Shown one piece after another: positions 16,814 to 25,303 of a stretch of DNA of 64,000 bases (position 1 is the first letter of the stretch; every line of letters begins with the position of its first letter). The stretch is from the NCBI GenBank assembly GCA_016714685.1, contig JADKCH010000004.1, forward strand, positions 134,965 to 198,964, given 5' to 3'. The notes under the pieces are model-generated. The model made no database searches, was not told the DNA's origin, and worked only from the letters and a program-made list of their open reading frames with translations. The DNA is from Candidatus Geothrix odensensis. GTDB lineage: Bacteria; Acidobacteriota; Holophagae; Holophagales; Holophagaceae. Made by a program: the position numbers and the translations under genes.

Positions 16814-19426
16814 ATGCGCGAGATGGACAAGGCTTTTGACTTCAGGACGGCGCAGACCCGCTGGTACTCGGTGTGGGAGGACTCCAGGGCCTTCGAGGCG
16901 GCGCCCTCGAGCGGCAAGGAGCCCTGGTCCATCGTGATCCCGCCGCCCAACATCACGGGCAACCTGCACATGGGCCACGCCCTGGTGAACACGCTCCACG
17001 ACGTGCTCACGCGCTTCAAGCGCGCCCAGGGCTTCGACGCCCTCTGGGTGCCGGGCACCGACCACGCGGGCATCGCCACGCAGATGATGGTGGAGCGCCA
17101 GCTCAAGGCCGAGGGCACCGACCGCCACCAGCTGGGTCGCGATGCTTTTGAAAAGCGCATCTGGGACTGGAAGGAGAAGAACCAAGGCGCCATCGAGCAC
17201 CAGCTCAAGCGCCTGGGCTGCTCCGTGGACTGGACCCGCAACCGCTTCACGCTGGACCCCGCCCTCAACAAGGCCGTGCGCAAGGTCTTCGTGGAGAGCT
17301 ACAAGGCCGGCCGCATCTACCGCGGCCCCCGCATGATCCAGTGGGATCCGGCCCTGCAGACCGCGCTCAGTGATCTGGAAGTGAAATACGAAGAGCGCCG
17401 CGGCAAGCTCTGGCACCTGCGCTACCCCCTGGCGGATGGCAGCGGCGATGTGGTGGTGGCCACCACCCGCCCCGAGACGATGCTGGGCGATACGGCCGTG
17501 GCCGTGCATCCCGACGATGAGCGCTACCAGGGCATGATCGGCAAGCTCATGGACCACCCGCTGACGGGCCGCCAGATCCCCGTGGTGGCCGACACCTTCG
17601 TGGATCCCGCCTTCGGCACCGGCTGCGTGAAGGTCACGCCCGCCCACGACCCCAACGACTTCGCCGCCGGCCAGCGCCTGGGGCTGCCCTCCATCACCAT
17701 CATCGGCTTCGACGCCAAGATGACCGCCGAGGCGGGCGCCTACGCAGGCCTGGATCGCTTCGAGGCCCGCAAGCGCGTGGTGGCGGATCTGGAGGAACAG
17801 GGCTTCCTCGTGAAGGTGGAAGACTACGTCAACAAGATCAGCCTCAGCGACCGCAGCGGGGCGGTGCTGGAACCGCTGGTGAGCGAACAGTGGTTCATGG
17901 ATGTGAAGGAGGCCGCCGCCAAGGCCCTCGACGCCGTGAAGTCCGGGGCCATCCAGTTCACCCCCGAGCACCACGCCGCCGTCTGGAACCACTGGCTGAC
18001 CAACATCCAGGACTGGTGCATCAGCCGCCAGCTGGTCTGGGGCCACCGAATCCCGGCCTGGACCTGCGACGTCTGCGGGCACCTGCACGTGGAGCTTGAG
18101 GCTCCGGCCCTCTGCCTCAAGTGCGGCTGCCACAAGCTCACCCAGGACCCCGACACGCTGGACACCTGGTTCTCCTCGGCACTGTGGCCGTTCAGTGTCT
18201 TCGGCTGGCCCGATGAAACCGAGGACCTGAAGCGCTACTACCCCACCAGCGTGCTCATCACGGGCTACGACATCCTGTTCTTCTGGGTGGCCCGCATGGC
18301 CATGGCGGGCCTCACCTGGATGGGCGAGGTGCCCTTCCGCAAGGTCTACTTCAACAGCCTGGTGCGCGACGCCAGCGGCCAGAAGATGAGCAAGACCAAG
18401 GGTAACGTCATCGATCCGCTCGAGGTGATGGAGGAGTACGGCACGGACGCCCTGCGCTTCTCCCTGGCCATCATGGCCGCGCCCGGCACCGACATCGCCA
18501 TGAGCACCGCGCGCCTGGAGGCCAGCCGCAACTTCTGCAACAAGCTCTGGAATGCGTCCCGGTTCGTGCAGATGAACCTTGATGACTCCATCACGCTGGC
18601 CACGGATCCAGAGTTCGGCGAAGCCGAGTTCTGGATGATCGGCCGCATGCGGGAGAGCCTCACGGCGGTCACCAAGGCCCTGGAGGAGTTCCGCTTCCAT
18701 GAGGCTTCGGACCTGCTCTACCACCTGGTCTGGGACGACTTCTGCGCCACCTACATCGAGCTGGCCAAAGTGCAGCTGGTGAGCGGCACGGCTGGGCAGA
18801 AGGCCGCCATCCTGCACTTCCTGGACATCCTCCTGCGGGCCCTGCACCCCTTCGTTCCCTTCCTCACGGAGGAAATCCACGAGGCCATGATGGACGGTCG
18901 CCTGCGCGCCGGTGAGCCGACGCTGCTGGCCCAGCGGTCCTGGCCCATGGATGAGCCGCTGCTCCAGGTCCGGGGCGGTGACACCACGATCATTCCCCGT
19001 TTCCAGGACATCCTCTCGGCGCTCCTGCGCCTCAAGGCCGAGCAGGGCGTGGATCCCGCCAAGCGTGTGCCCGCCTTCTGCACGCTGCTGGAGCTGGAGC
19101 CCTTCACCGAGGCGCTGAAGTCCATCGCCCGCCTGGAATCCGTCACCTTCAGCAAGGAGGATCCTGCCTCGCCCACACGCACCGTGGCCGTGGTGGCGGG
19201 CGGCACGGTGGCCCTGGAGCTGGCGGGCCTCAAGGATCCCGTCGCCGAGAAGGCCAAGCTGGAAAAGGAGCTGGCCAAGCTGGAGAAGGAGCTGGAGCCG
19301 CTGCGCGCGCGCCTGGCCGATGACAGCTTCGTCACCAAGGCCCCCGAGGCCGCCGTGGCCAAGCTGCGCGGCCAGGCCGAAGAACGGGAGCAGCGCCTGG
19401 CGCAGGTCAAGGCGCTACTGGGCTGA
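16814..19426 (+). CDS. valS: valine-tRNA ligase
   Basis: An 870-residue class I aminoacyl-tRNA synthetase, the normal bacterial length. The HIGH-type motif is in PPNITGNLHMGHAL, the editing (CP1) domain is present (TTRPETMLGDTAVAVHP, GTGCVKVTPAHDPNDF), and the KMSKS motif is intact in GQKMSKTKGNVIDP. The C terminus is the typical valyl coiled coil (KLEKELAKLEKELEPLRARL) that clamps the tRNA. Three in-frame ATGs occur at 16808, 16814 and 16823; I chose 16814 because AAGGA ends five bases upstream. The frame stays open far upstream across the divergent cytochrome gene, which is only antisense. It charges, among others, the tRNA-Val encoded at 31587. Confidence 0.96.
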   Translation: MREMDKAFDFRTAQTRWYSVWEDSRAFEAAPSSGKEPWSIVIPPPNITGNLHMGHALVNTLHDVLTRFKRAQGFDALWVPGTDHAGIATQMMVERQLKAEGTDRHQLGRDAFEKRIWDWKEKNQGAIEHQLKRLGCSVDWTRNRFTLDPALNKAVRKVFVESYKAGRIYRGPRMIQWDPALQTALSDLEVKYEERRGKLWHLRYPLADGSGDVVVATTRPETMLGDTAVAVHPDDERYQGMIGKLMDHPLTGRQIPVVADTFVDPAFGTGCVKVTPAHDPNDFAAGQRLGLPSITIIGFDAKMTAEAGAYAGLDRFEARKRVVADLEEQGFLVKVEDYVNKISLSDRSGAVLEPLVSEQWFMDVKEAAAKALDAVKSGAIQFTPEHHAAVWNHWLTNIQDWCISRQLVWGHRIPAWTCDVCGHLHVELEAPALCLKCGCHKLTQDPDTLDTWFSSALWPFSVFGWPDETEDLKRYYPTSVLITGYDILFFWVARMAMAGLTWMGEVPFRKVYFNSLVRDASGQKMSKTKGNVIDPLEVMEEYGTDALRFSLAIMAAPGTDIAMSTARLEASRNFCNKLWNASRFVQMNLDDSITLATDPEFGEAEFWMIGRMRESLTAVTKALEEFRFHEASDLLYHLVWDDFCATYIELAKVQLVSGTAGQKAAILHFLDILLRALHPFVPFLTEEIHEAMMDGRLRAGEPTLLAQRSWPMDEPLLQVRGGDTTIIPRFQDILSALLRLKAEQGVDPAKRVPAFCTLLELEPFTEALKSIARLESVTFSKEDPASPTRTVAVVAGGTVALELAGLKDPVAEKAKLEKELAKLEKELEPLRARLADDSFVTKAPEAAVAKLRGQAEEREQRLAQVKALLG

Positions 19427-19458
19427 CCTCAGCTCCCCGCGGATGCTAGTCTGAAGCC

Positions 19459-19881
19459 ATGCAGAAGACTTACTACGCTGGCCAGGATGTGGATGCTCCC
19501 TGCGGGCGCTGTGGCGGCGAGACCCGGCATCAGGTGCTCACCGTCACCAATGGCGTGCCCGACCGGCTGATCTGCGGAAACTGCCGCTCGGTCCACAAGT
19601 TCCGGGTAGCCAAGCCCGAGCCCCTGCCCCGCGCCCCGCGCATTCCCGCCGCGGCCAAGTCGGGTGGACCCCGTCCGGGTTCGCTCGTGTCCCAGTTCCA
19701 GCAGGTCCTGAGCCAGGAACAGGGGGGCGCCAAGGCCCGTCCCTACCGCGTCTCCGAGCTCTGGGAAGAAGGCGCCTGGATGGACCATCCCACCTTCGGC
19801 CTGGGCCGCGTGCAGCGGAAGATGGGCAAGAAGGTGGACGTGCTGTTCAAAGACGGGCTCAAGACGCTGGTCAGCGCATGA
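19459..19881 (+). CDS. zinc-ribbon protein with C-terminal SH3-like segment
   Basis: 140 residues. Two CxxC pairs (CGRC and CGNC, 24 residues apart) form a probable zinc ribbon in the first 45 residues. A proline/alanine-rich linker follows, and the last 50 residues (WMDHPTFGLGRVQRKMGKKVDVLFKDGLKTLVSA) resemble the small beta-barrel 'HP.FG.G.V' motif found in CarD-like and UvrD C-terminal domains that touch RNA polymerase. A nucleic-acid or polymerase-related role is therefore possible but unproven. A TAGTCT -10-like sequence sits just upstream of the ATG. The stop overlaps the start of the exonuclease gene (ATGA), so the two are translationally coupled. Confidence 0.7.
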   Translation: MQKTYYAGQDVDAPCGRCGGETRHQVLTVTNGVPDRLICGNCRSVHKFRVAKPEPLPRAPRIPAAAKSGGPRPGSLVSQFQQVLSQEQGGAKARPYRVSELWEEGAWMDHPTFGLGRVQRKMGKKVDVLFKDGLKTLVSA

Positions 19882-20516
19882 ACCAGCAGCCGCTCCTCGA
19901 ATCCAGCTCACCCGCTCTGCGGGAGTTGCGGTTCGCGGTGCTGGACCTGGAGACCACCGGCGGCAGCCCCAAGGCCCGCTGGGGCAAGGACGGTCGCTTC
20001 CTCCAGCCCTCGGAGATCACGGAAGTCGGCCTGGTGCGGCTATCCGGCCCGGTGGTGGAGGACCGCTGGTCGAGCCTGGCATCGATCCAGGGCTTCCTGC
20101 CTGAGGAGATCCAGCGGCTCACCGGGATCAGCCTGCCCATGCTGGCGGGCGCGCCGCCCTGGGAGCAGGTGGCCCTGAAGCTGGCTCCGAAACTGGAGGG
20201 CCGGGTCTGGGTCGCCCACCATGCTCCCTACGACGGCAGTTTTCTCAAGGCCTGGCTGCCCGAGGGCGTGTGGCGCCGCCATCGCCTGATCTGCACCCGT
20301 CTGCTGGCCAAGAAGCTCATCCCCGAGCTGCCCCGCCGCGGCCTCGCCGAGCTGTGCGCGTTCCTCGGCATCACCAACACCCGCGCCCATAGGGCCCTCC
20401 AGGATGCCGAGGCCACCGCCGAGGCCCTGCAGCACCTGCTCCAGCGCGCGGAGGATCAGGGCCTGGACGGCGAAGCCTTCCTCGCCATCGGCGAAGTACC
20501 CTGGAACAAGGTCTGA
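19878..20516 (+). CDS. DnaQ-like 3'-5' exonuclease
   Basis: 212 residues of the DEDDh exonuclease superfamily. The catalytic acids are visible: Exo I in VLDLETTGG (Asp and Glu), Exo II in HHAPYDGSFL (Asp), and Exo III in HRALQDAEAT (His and Asp). QRLTGIS matches the conserved segment between them. It is a stand-alone exonuclease like the epsilon subunit of DNA polymerase III or the RNase T/ExoX types; which substrate it trims cannot be decided. No polymerase or GIY-YIG domain is attached. The ATG overlaps the preceding zinc-ribbon stop. Confidence 0.85.
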   Translation: MNQQPLLESSSPALRELRFAVLDLETTGGSPKARWGKDGRFLQPSEITEVGLVRLSGPVVEDRWSSLASIQGFLPEEIQRLTGISLPMLAGAPPWEQVALKLAPKLEGRVWVAHHAPYDGSFLKAWLPEGVWRRHRLICTRLLAKKLIPELPRRGLAELCAFLGITNTRAHRALQDAEATAEALQHLLQRAEDQGLDGEAFLAIGEVPWNKV

Positions 20517-20519
20517 AGC

Positions 20520-20690
20520 CTACTTGATGGCCTTCTTCGCTTTTTCCGCGGAGGCTTTGCAGTAGTAGGCGCAGACGCCCTTCTTGGCGTCGGGCTCGAT
20601 GCCGGCGGCCTTGAGAGCGTCCTTCAGCTTCTTCTCCGGAACGCCCAGATCCTTCGCCCAGTTGGCCGCGGTCTTCAGGTCCTCCGCCAC
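20520..20690 (-). CDS. small lysine-rich protein, 56 residues, unknown
   Basis: A short gene starting with GTG at 20690, preceded by a perfect GGAGG at five-base spacing, and ending at TAG just after the convergent exonuclease stop. The product begins MAEDLKTAANWAKDLGVPEK, is rich in Lys and Ala, looks helical, and has the cysteine pair CAYYC near residue 41. Codon use (third-position G/C) matches the neighbours. The repeated pattern LGVPEKKLKDALKAAGI is reminiscent of a small helix-turn-helix or SAP-like fold, but I do not recognise the family. The strong ribosome site and the codon bias are what support it as real. Confidence 0.65.
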   Translation of the reverse strand: MAEDLKTAANWAKDLGVPEKKLKDALKAAGIEPDAKKGVCAYYCKASAEKAKKAIK

Positions 20691-20746
20691 GGGAGCCTCC
20701 CTCCGGCTGCATGCCGGCCCGAAAAGGATAGCGGTACACTCATCCC

Positions 20747-21316
20747 ATGGATCTCGCCCGCTTCCTCGAACTCGTCCACACCCAGGGCTGGCAGGGCTGG
20801 TCCCTGTGGGCGGTGCTGCTGGCCCAGGCCCTGCTCTGGGTGGGGCTGGTGCGCCTGCACCTGTCCCTCCAGCGGGAGGAGGCCCCCTGGGAGGAGTGCA
20901 TCGGGAAGATCCGCTCGGCCTTCCTCCGCAAGCTCAATGGCGAGGAGGAGATCCAGGAGTTGAAGGTCCACCGCTACGCGCCCCTGGTGGACCAGCTGCT
21001 GGCCCTGCATTTCACCGAGGAGAAGGCCGACCGCTTCGACCGCTGGCTGCTGCTGCGCTGGAAGGTGAAGGAGGGGCTGCGCCCCTACTGGATCCGCTGG
21101 GGCTACCTCATCATCGCGTTCGGCGCCGTGGTCTGGTATCTCCAGGGCCTGCGCCTGGACATGGGCACGGACCTGCTCAAGCGCACCCCCGTGGACCCCC
21201 GCCTGCTCTGGGTCTGGCTGGGGTACGCCATGGTGCTCGCCTGGAAGATCGTCCGCATCCACGGCAACCTCGAGCGCGTCCAGCGGAGCCTGCTGCTGCC
21301 GAGGCGGGACGAGTGA
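20747..21316 (+). CDS. membrane protein of unknown function
   Basis: 189 residues with hydrophobic segments at about 17-36, 122-141 and 150-170 and a charged middle region (about 40-115) rich in Glu, Lys and Trp that should face the cytoplasm. No family is recognised. Its stop overlaps the start of yraN (TGATG), so the two are translationally coupled. The start ATG lies seven bases after a TACACT -10-like sequence, hinting at a very short leader. Function unknown. Confidence 0.65.
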   Translation: MDLARFLELVHTQGWQGWSLWAVLLAQALLWVGLVRLHLSLQREEAPWEECIGKIRSAFLRKLNGEEEIQELKVHRYAPLVDQLLALHFTEEKADRFDRWLLLRWKVKEGLRPYWIRWGYLIIAFGAVVWYLQGLRLDMGTDLLKRTPVDPRLLWVWLGYAMVLAWKIVRIHGNLERVQRSLLLPRRDE

Positions 21317-21696
21317 TGAAGGCAGGACGCGGCGAGGCGGCCCGCCGCCTCGGGCTTCGCGCCGAGCGGCTGACGCTCTGGCTGCTCTGGGCCAGGGGCT
21401 GGGACTTGGTGGCCTGGCGGCAGAAGCTGGGGCGTTGGGAGTTGGATCTGCTCGTGAGCCGGGGCCCGGAGCTGCGGCTCCTGGAGGTCAAGGCCCGCCG
21501 CCCGGGCGCCTGGGTGGGCGCCGACACCGCCCTGGAGCCCGAGCAGCGGCTCCGCCTGCAGCGCGCCCTGCGCACCTGGCTGGACCGGGTGCCCTGGCCG
21601 GGCGCGGTCAGCTTCCAGCGGGTGAGCTGGGCGGGCTGGCGCTGCCGGTTCCACCCCCCGGAGCGCTGGGATGCCCTGAAGGTGCCACGGGGATAG
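21316..21696 (+). CDS. yraN: YraN/UPF0102-family nuclease-like protein
   Basis: 126 residues, the usual length for this family. It has the archaeal-Holliday-junction-resolvase-like core: GLRAERLTLWLL at the start, WELDLLVSR (acidic catalytic position) and LRLLEVKARR (Glu-x-Lys). YraN proteins are presumed endonucleases, but their biological role is unsettled. The usual leading segment around the first helix is a little short and Trp-rich. Start overlaps the preceding stop by one base. Confidence 0.8.
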   Translation: MKAGRGEAARRLGLRAERLTLWLLWARGWDLVAWRQKLGRWELDLLVSRGPELRLLEVKARRPGAWVGADTALEPEQRLRLQRALRTWLDRVPWPGAVSFQRVSWAGWRCRFHPPERWDALKVPRG

Positions 21697-21845
21697 GCTG
21701 GAGTCTGGAGGTACGGATTCCTGGTGCGCCGCTGCGCGACGCGACTGATGGTTCAGTGCGGCGCCGACCCACCTGAGCAGCCCAACCTGAGAGGTCGGCG
21801 CGGCCCTTAGGGCCGCCCAGAAAGCAGTACCTCCTTACTCCAGCC
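21696..21845. repeat. 150-bp palindromic intergenic element with 19-bp imperfect terminal inverted repeats
   Basis: Positions 21696-21714 pair with 21827-21845, 17 of 19 bases, the two mismatches forming one internal loop. Inside lie a 9-bp stem (21761-21769 with 21793-21801), a 6-bp hairpin with a TTA loop (21801-21815), and an alternative 7-bp stem (21726-21732 with 21758-21764). It starts at the last base of the yraN stop and ends before the flhA promoter. It could be a mobile or REP-like unit or a structured RNA. Confidence 0.7.
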
Positions 21846-21868
21846 TGGCGGCCCAACCTCCCTCCCAC

Positions 21869-21885
21869 TTGGCATGCCCCTCGCC
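21869..21885 (+). promoter_or_regulatory. candidate sigma-54 (-24/-12) promoter of flhA
   Basis: TTGGCATGCCCCTCGCC: GG at 21871-21872 and GC at 21883-21884 with exactly ten bases between, compared with consensus TGGCACG-N4-TTGC (differences CATG and TCGC). Transcription would start near 21896, just before the ATG at 21907, which argues against the earlier ATG at 21874. Confidence 0.5.
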
Positions 21886-21906
21886 CCGGACCCTGCGGGT
21901 GTCGGT

Positions 21907-24006
21907 ATGTTGACCTTCCTGGATCGTCTGCTTCCTTATATGGGCCGCCTGGCCAGGCGGTCGGACCTCGCTGCGCCCGTCTTCGTGATGATCGTGCTGG
22001 TGGTGATGATCCTGCCCCTGCCCGCCTTCATGCTGGACCTGCTCATCGTCCTGAACATCACGCTGAGCCTGGTGATCCTGATGGTGGGCATGTATGTGCG
22101 CCGCCCCAAGGAGTTCAGCTCGTACCCCTCGGTCCTGCTGGTGGTGACGCTTTTCCGTCTGGCCATCAACGTGGCCACCACCCGCCGGATCCTGCTCTTC
22201 GCCGGGGACCAGGGCGCCGACGCCGCCGGCCACATGGTGAAGGCCTTCGGCCAGTTCGTGGTGGGCGGCAGCTATGTCATCGGCCTGGTGGTCTTCCTGA
22301 TCCTGCTGGCCATCCAGTTCCTGGTCATCAACCACGGTGCGGGCCGCATCGCCGAGGTGACTGCCCGGTTCACCCTGGACGCCATGCCCGGCAAGCAGAT
22401 GGCCATCGACGCCGACCTGAACGCGGGCTACATCGACGAGGTGGAAGCCCGGAGGCGCCGCAAGGACCTCCAGGAGGAGGCCGGGTTCTACGGGGCCATG
22501 GACGGCGCCGTGAAGTTCACCCAGCGGGACGCCGTGGCGGCCCTGATCATCCTCGCCGTCAACATCGTGGCGGGCATCCTCCTGGGTGTGGTGCGCTTCA
22601 ACCTGCCGGTGATGCAGGCCCTGGAGGTCTACACCCTCCTCACCGTGGGCGACGGCCTGGTGACGGTGATCCCCAGCCTGCTCATCAGCGTGGGCGGCGC
22701 CATCCTCACCACCCGCAGCGGCAGCGATGCCTCGGGGCTGGGCAGCGAGGTCATGGGGCAGCTGGGCGCGGACCCCCGCCCCCTGGGCATCGCGGCCGCG
22801 GTCCTCTTCCTCTTCGGTGCCGTGCCGGGCCTGCCCCTCTTCCCCTTCTGGGTGATGGCCGCCATCTTCGGGATCATGGCCTACGCGGCCTGGAAGCTGC
22901 CCCAGGCGGTGCCCGCCGCCGTGGCCGAACAGGCCGCCGCCGAGAAGGCCAAGACCGCCGCGGCCGACACCTCCGAAAAGGTGGAGGGCCTGCTCAAGGT
23001 GGACCCCCTCGGCCTGGAGGTGGGCTACAGCCTCATCCCCCTGCTGGATGTGAACCAGGGCGGCACGGTGCTGGAGCGCATCAAGGGCGTCCGGCGGCAG
23101 ATGGCCTCGGACCTGGGCATCGTGGTGCCGCCCGTGCGCATCCGGGACAACCTGCAGCTGCCGCCGCACGCCTACCGCATCCTGCTCCGGGGCGAGGAGA
23201 TCGCGCGGGCCGAACTCCAGCCCGCCCAGTTCCTGGCCATGAACCCGGGCACGGCCACCGAGGACCTGTCCGGCACCCCCACTTCCGAGCCCGCGTTCGG
23301 CCTGCCCGCCTACTGGATACCCGACAACCTGCGGGACCGGGCCCAGATGCTGGGCTACACGGTGGTGGAGCCGGCGACGGTGCTGACCACCCACCTGGCC
23401 GAGCTCATCAAGCAGCATGCCCCCGATCTGCTGGGACGGCCTGAGGTCCAGCACCTGCTGGACACCCTCAAGGAGACGACCCCGCGCCTGGTGGACGATC
23501 TCATCCCCAACGTCATCAGCGTGACCACCCTCCAGAAGGTGCTGCACAACCTCCTCCGCGAACGGGTGCCCGTCCGCGACCTGGGCCGCATCCTCGAGGC
23601 CACCGCCGACGCCGCCACCATGACCAAGGACATCGGCTTCATCACCGAATACGTCCGCCAGGCCATGGGGCGCGTCCTGACCGGTCCTCACCTCTCGGAG
23701 AACGGCGAACTGGGTGTCCTGGTGCTGGACCCCACCCTGGAGCAGACCCTGCAGGGCGGCATCGAGCAGACGGACCGGGGCAGCTTCCTGGCCCTGGAAC
23801 CCGGCCGTACCCAGGAGCTGCTCTCGCGCATCGCCAATGGCATCGCGGCCATGCTGCCCGGCGCCCAGCCGGTGCTCCTCACCAACCCGGTGGTGCGGCC
23901 CCACCTTCGCCGCCTGCTGGAGCGGGCCCTGCCCCACCTCGTGGTGCTGAGCCACAGCGAGGTCCCCATGGATGTCCGCGTCGTCAACCTCGGAACGGTT
24001 TCATGA
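21907..24006 (+). CDS. flhA: flagellar export apparatus protein FlhA
   Basis: A 699-residue inner-membrane protein of the type III export gate; it docks substrate-chaperone complexes and couples proton flow to export. About eight hydrophobic helices fill residues 1-320, with the conserved cytoplasmic FHIPEP-family loop (GRIAEVTARFTLDAMPGKQM) between them. The soluble C-terminal domain (about 350-699) contains LEVGYSLIPLLD and the typical YVRQAMGR segment. An ATG at 21874 would add 11 residues but overlaps the -24 promoter element, so 21907 is preferred although its ribosome site is weak. First gene of flhA-flhF-flhG-fliA-fliM-fliN/Y. Confidence 0.95.
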   Translation: MLTFLDRLLPYMGRLARRSDLAAPVFVMIVLVVMILPLPAFMLDLLIVLNITLSLVILMVGMYVRRPKEFSSYPSVLLVVTLFRLAINVATTRRILLFAGDQGADAAGHMVKAFGQFVVGGSYVIGLVVFLILLAIQFLVINHGAGRIAEVTARFTLDAMPGKQMAIDADLNAGYIDEVEARRRRKDLQEEAGFYGAMDGAVKFTQRDAVAALIILAVNIVAGILLGVVRFNLPVMQALEVYTLLTVGDGLVTVIPSLLISVGGAILTTRSGSDASGLGSEVMGQLGADPRPLGIAAAVLFLFGAVPGLPLFPFWVMAAIFGIMAYAAWKLPQAVPAAVAEQAAAEKAKTAAADTSEKVEGLLKVDPLGLEVGYSLIPLLDVNQGGTVLERIKGVRRQMASDLGIVVPPVRIRDNLQLPPHAYRILLRGEEIARAELQPAQFLAMNPGTATEDLSGTPTSEPAFGLPAYWIPDNLRDRAQMLGYTVVEPATVLTTHLAELIKQHAPDLLGRPEVQHLLDTLKETTPRLVDDLIPNVISVTTLQKVLHNLLRERVPVRDLGRILEATADAATMTKDIGFITEYVRQAMGRVLTGPHLSENGELGVLVLDPTLEQTLQGGIEQTDRGSFLALEPGRTQELLSRIANGIAAMLPGAQPVLLTNPVVRPHLRRLLERALPHLVVLSHSEVPMDVRVVNLGTVS

Positions 24007-24016
24007 AGGATCGACC

Positions 24017-25303
24017 ATGCGCGTGAAGACCTTCGAAGCCGGGTCCATGCAGGACGCCCTCGACGTCGTGAAGAAGGACATGGGCGAGGAGGCCTTCATC
24101 CTCTCCACCCGCACCCGTCGCCGCCCGGCGGCCATGGGCCTGGGCGAGGAAGCCGTCATCGAAGTGACGGCGGCCGTGGACGAGGCCCAGGCGGGTGTCC
24201 CCCCGGTGGCCACCGGCGCGCCCTCCCTCACCTACGGCCTCCGTGCCCCCCTGGATGTCCCGCCCGCCCACCGCCCGGCCCGGGAGGTCCCCCAGGCCCC
24301 ACCCCCCGCGCCACCCATGGACCTCCAGCCCCTGCGCCGGGAGCTGCTGGAGATCAAAGGGGCCGTGGCTGAGCTCAAGGACAATGACCTGCGCAACGCC
24401 TCGATCCTGAAGGAACTGGATCAGATGAAGGCCCTGCTCAGCCGCATCCAGCGCCAGGGCATGCCCCCGGCCCAGCTGCACCTGCCGCCCAGCCTGCTCG
24501 AGTTGTACGGCGACCTGGTGGCCAACGACGTGGAGCCACTCATCGCCCTGCGCCTGTGCGAATACGCCCAGCGCGCCCTCACCGATCAGGAGGGCGATGC
24601 CTCCATGGGCGCCGTGGATCCCGAGCGGGCGCGCCTCTTCCTGCGCCGGGTCATCGCCGACTTCATCCCCGTGGCGCCCCCCATCCAGCTCGATCCCGGC
24701 AAGATGCGCGTGGCCGCCCTGGTGGGGCCCACGGGCGTGGGCAAGACCACCACGCTCGCCAAGCTGGCCGCCTACGCCCAGCTCCACCTCAAGCAGAAGG
24801 TGGCCCTGCTCACCCTGGACACCTACCGCATGGCGGCCGTGGACCAGCTCCAGCAGTACGCCCAGATCCTGCAGGTGCCCATGCACGTGGCCCTCACGGT
24901 GGAGGACCTGCGCAGCGCCCTCCGGTTCTACCAGGATCGCGCCCTCGTGCTCATCGACACGCCGGGCCACAGCCCCAAGGACACGGACACCCTCAACCAG
25001 CTGCGGGGCCTGCTGGACGAGCTGCCCGAGGTGGAGACCCACCTGGTGCTCTCGGCCACCACCAAGCCCCGGGATCTGGCCGAGATCGCCGCCCGCTACG
25101 AACCCCTGCGCCCCACCCGATTGCTCTTCACCAAGCTGGACGAGACCTCGACCTACGGTCCCATCCTCAGCACCCTGGCCCGGGTCAAAAAGCCCCTGAG
25201 CTACCTCGGAACTGGACAGGAAGTTCCAGAGGCGCTGGAGCTGGCCACCAGCCGGCGGGTGGCCGACCTCATCCTCCCCCTTCCCCTCAAGGAGGCCGAA
25301 TGA
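24017..25303 (+). CDS. flhF: flagellar placement GTPase FlhF
   Basis: 428 residues, an SRP-family GTPase. A basic N-terminal B-like domain (MRVKTFEAGSMQDALDVVKK) and a proline-rich linker lead to the N-domain helices and then the G domain: P-loop GPTGVGKTTT near 237, DTYRMAAVDQL, DTPGHSP in place of the more usual DTAG, and TKLDE for guanine recognition. FlhF marks the cell pole where the flagellum is built and recruits FliF. Start ATG has AAGGA upstream; the frame opens earlier inside flhA. The TGA overlaps the next ATG. Confidence 0.93.
   Translation: MRVKTFEAGSMQDALDVVKKDMGEEAFILSTRTRRRPAAMGLGEEAVIEVTAAVDEAQAGVPPVATGAPSLTYGLRAPLDVPPAHRPAREVPQAPPPAPPMDLQPLRRELLEIKGAVAELKDNDLRNASILKELDQMKALLSRIQRQGMPPAQLHLPPSLLELYGDLVANDVEPLIALRLCEYAQRALTDQEGDASMGAVDPERARLFLRRVIADFIPVAPPIQLDPGKMRVAALVGPTGVGKTTTLAKLAAYAQLHLKQKVALLTLDTYRMAAVDQLQQYAQILQVPMHVALTVEDLRSALRFYQDRALVLIDTPGHSPKDTDTLNQLRGLLDELPEVETHLVLSATTKPRDLAEIAARYEPLRPTRLLFTKLDETSTYGPILSTLARVKKPLSYLGTGQEVPEALELATSRRVADLILPLPLKEAE

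Noticed and set aside
16670..18880. 736-codon minus-strand frame antisense to valS
   Set aside because: valS is certain and the antisense product has no recognisable family or ribosome site.
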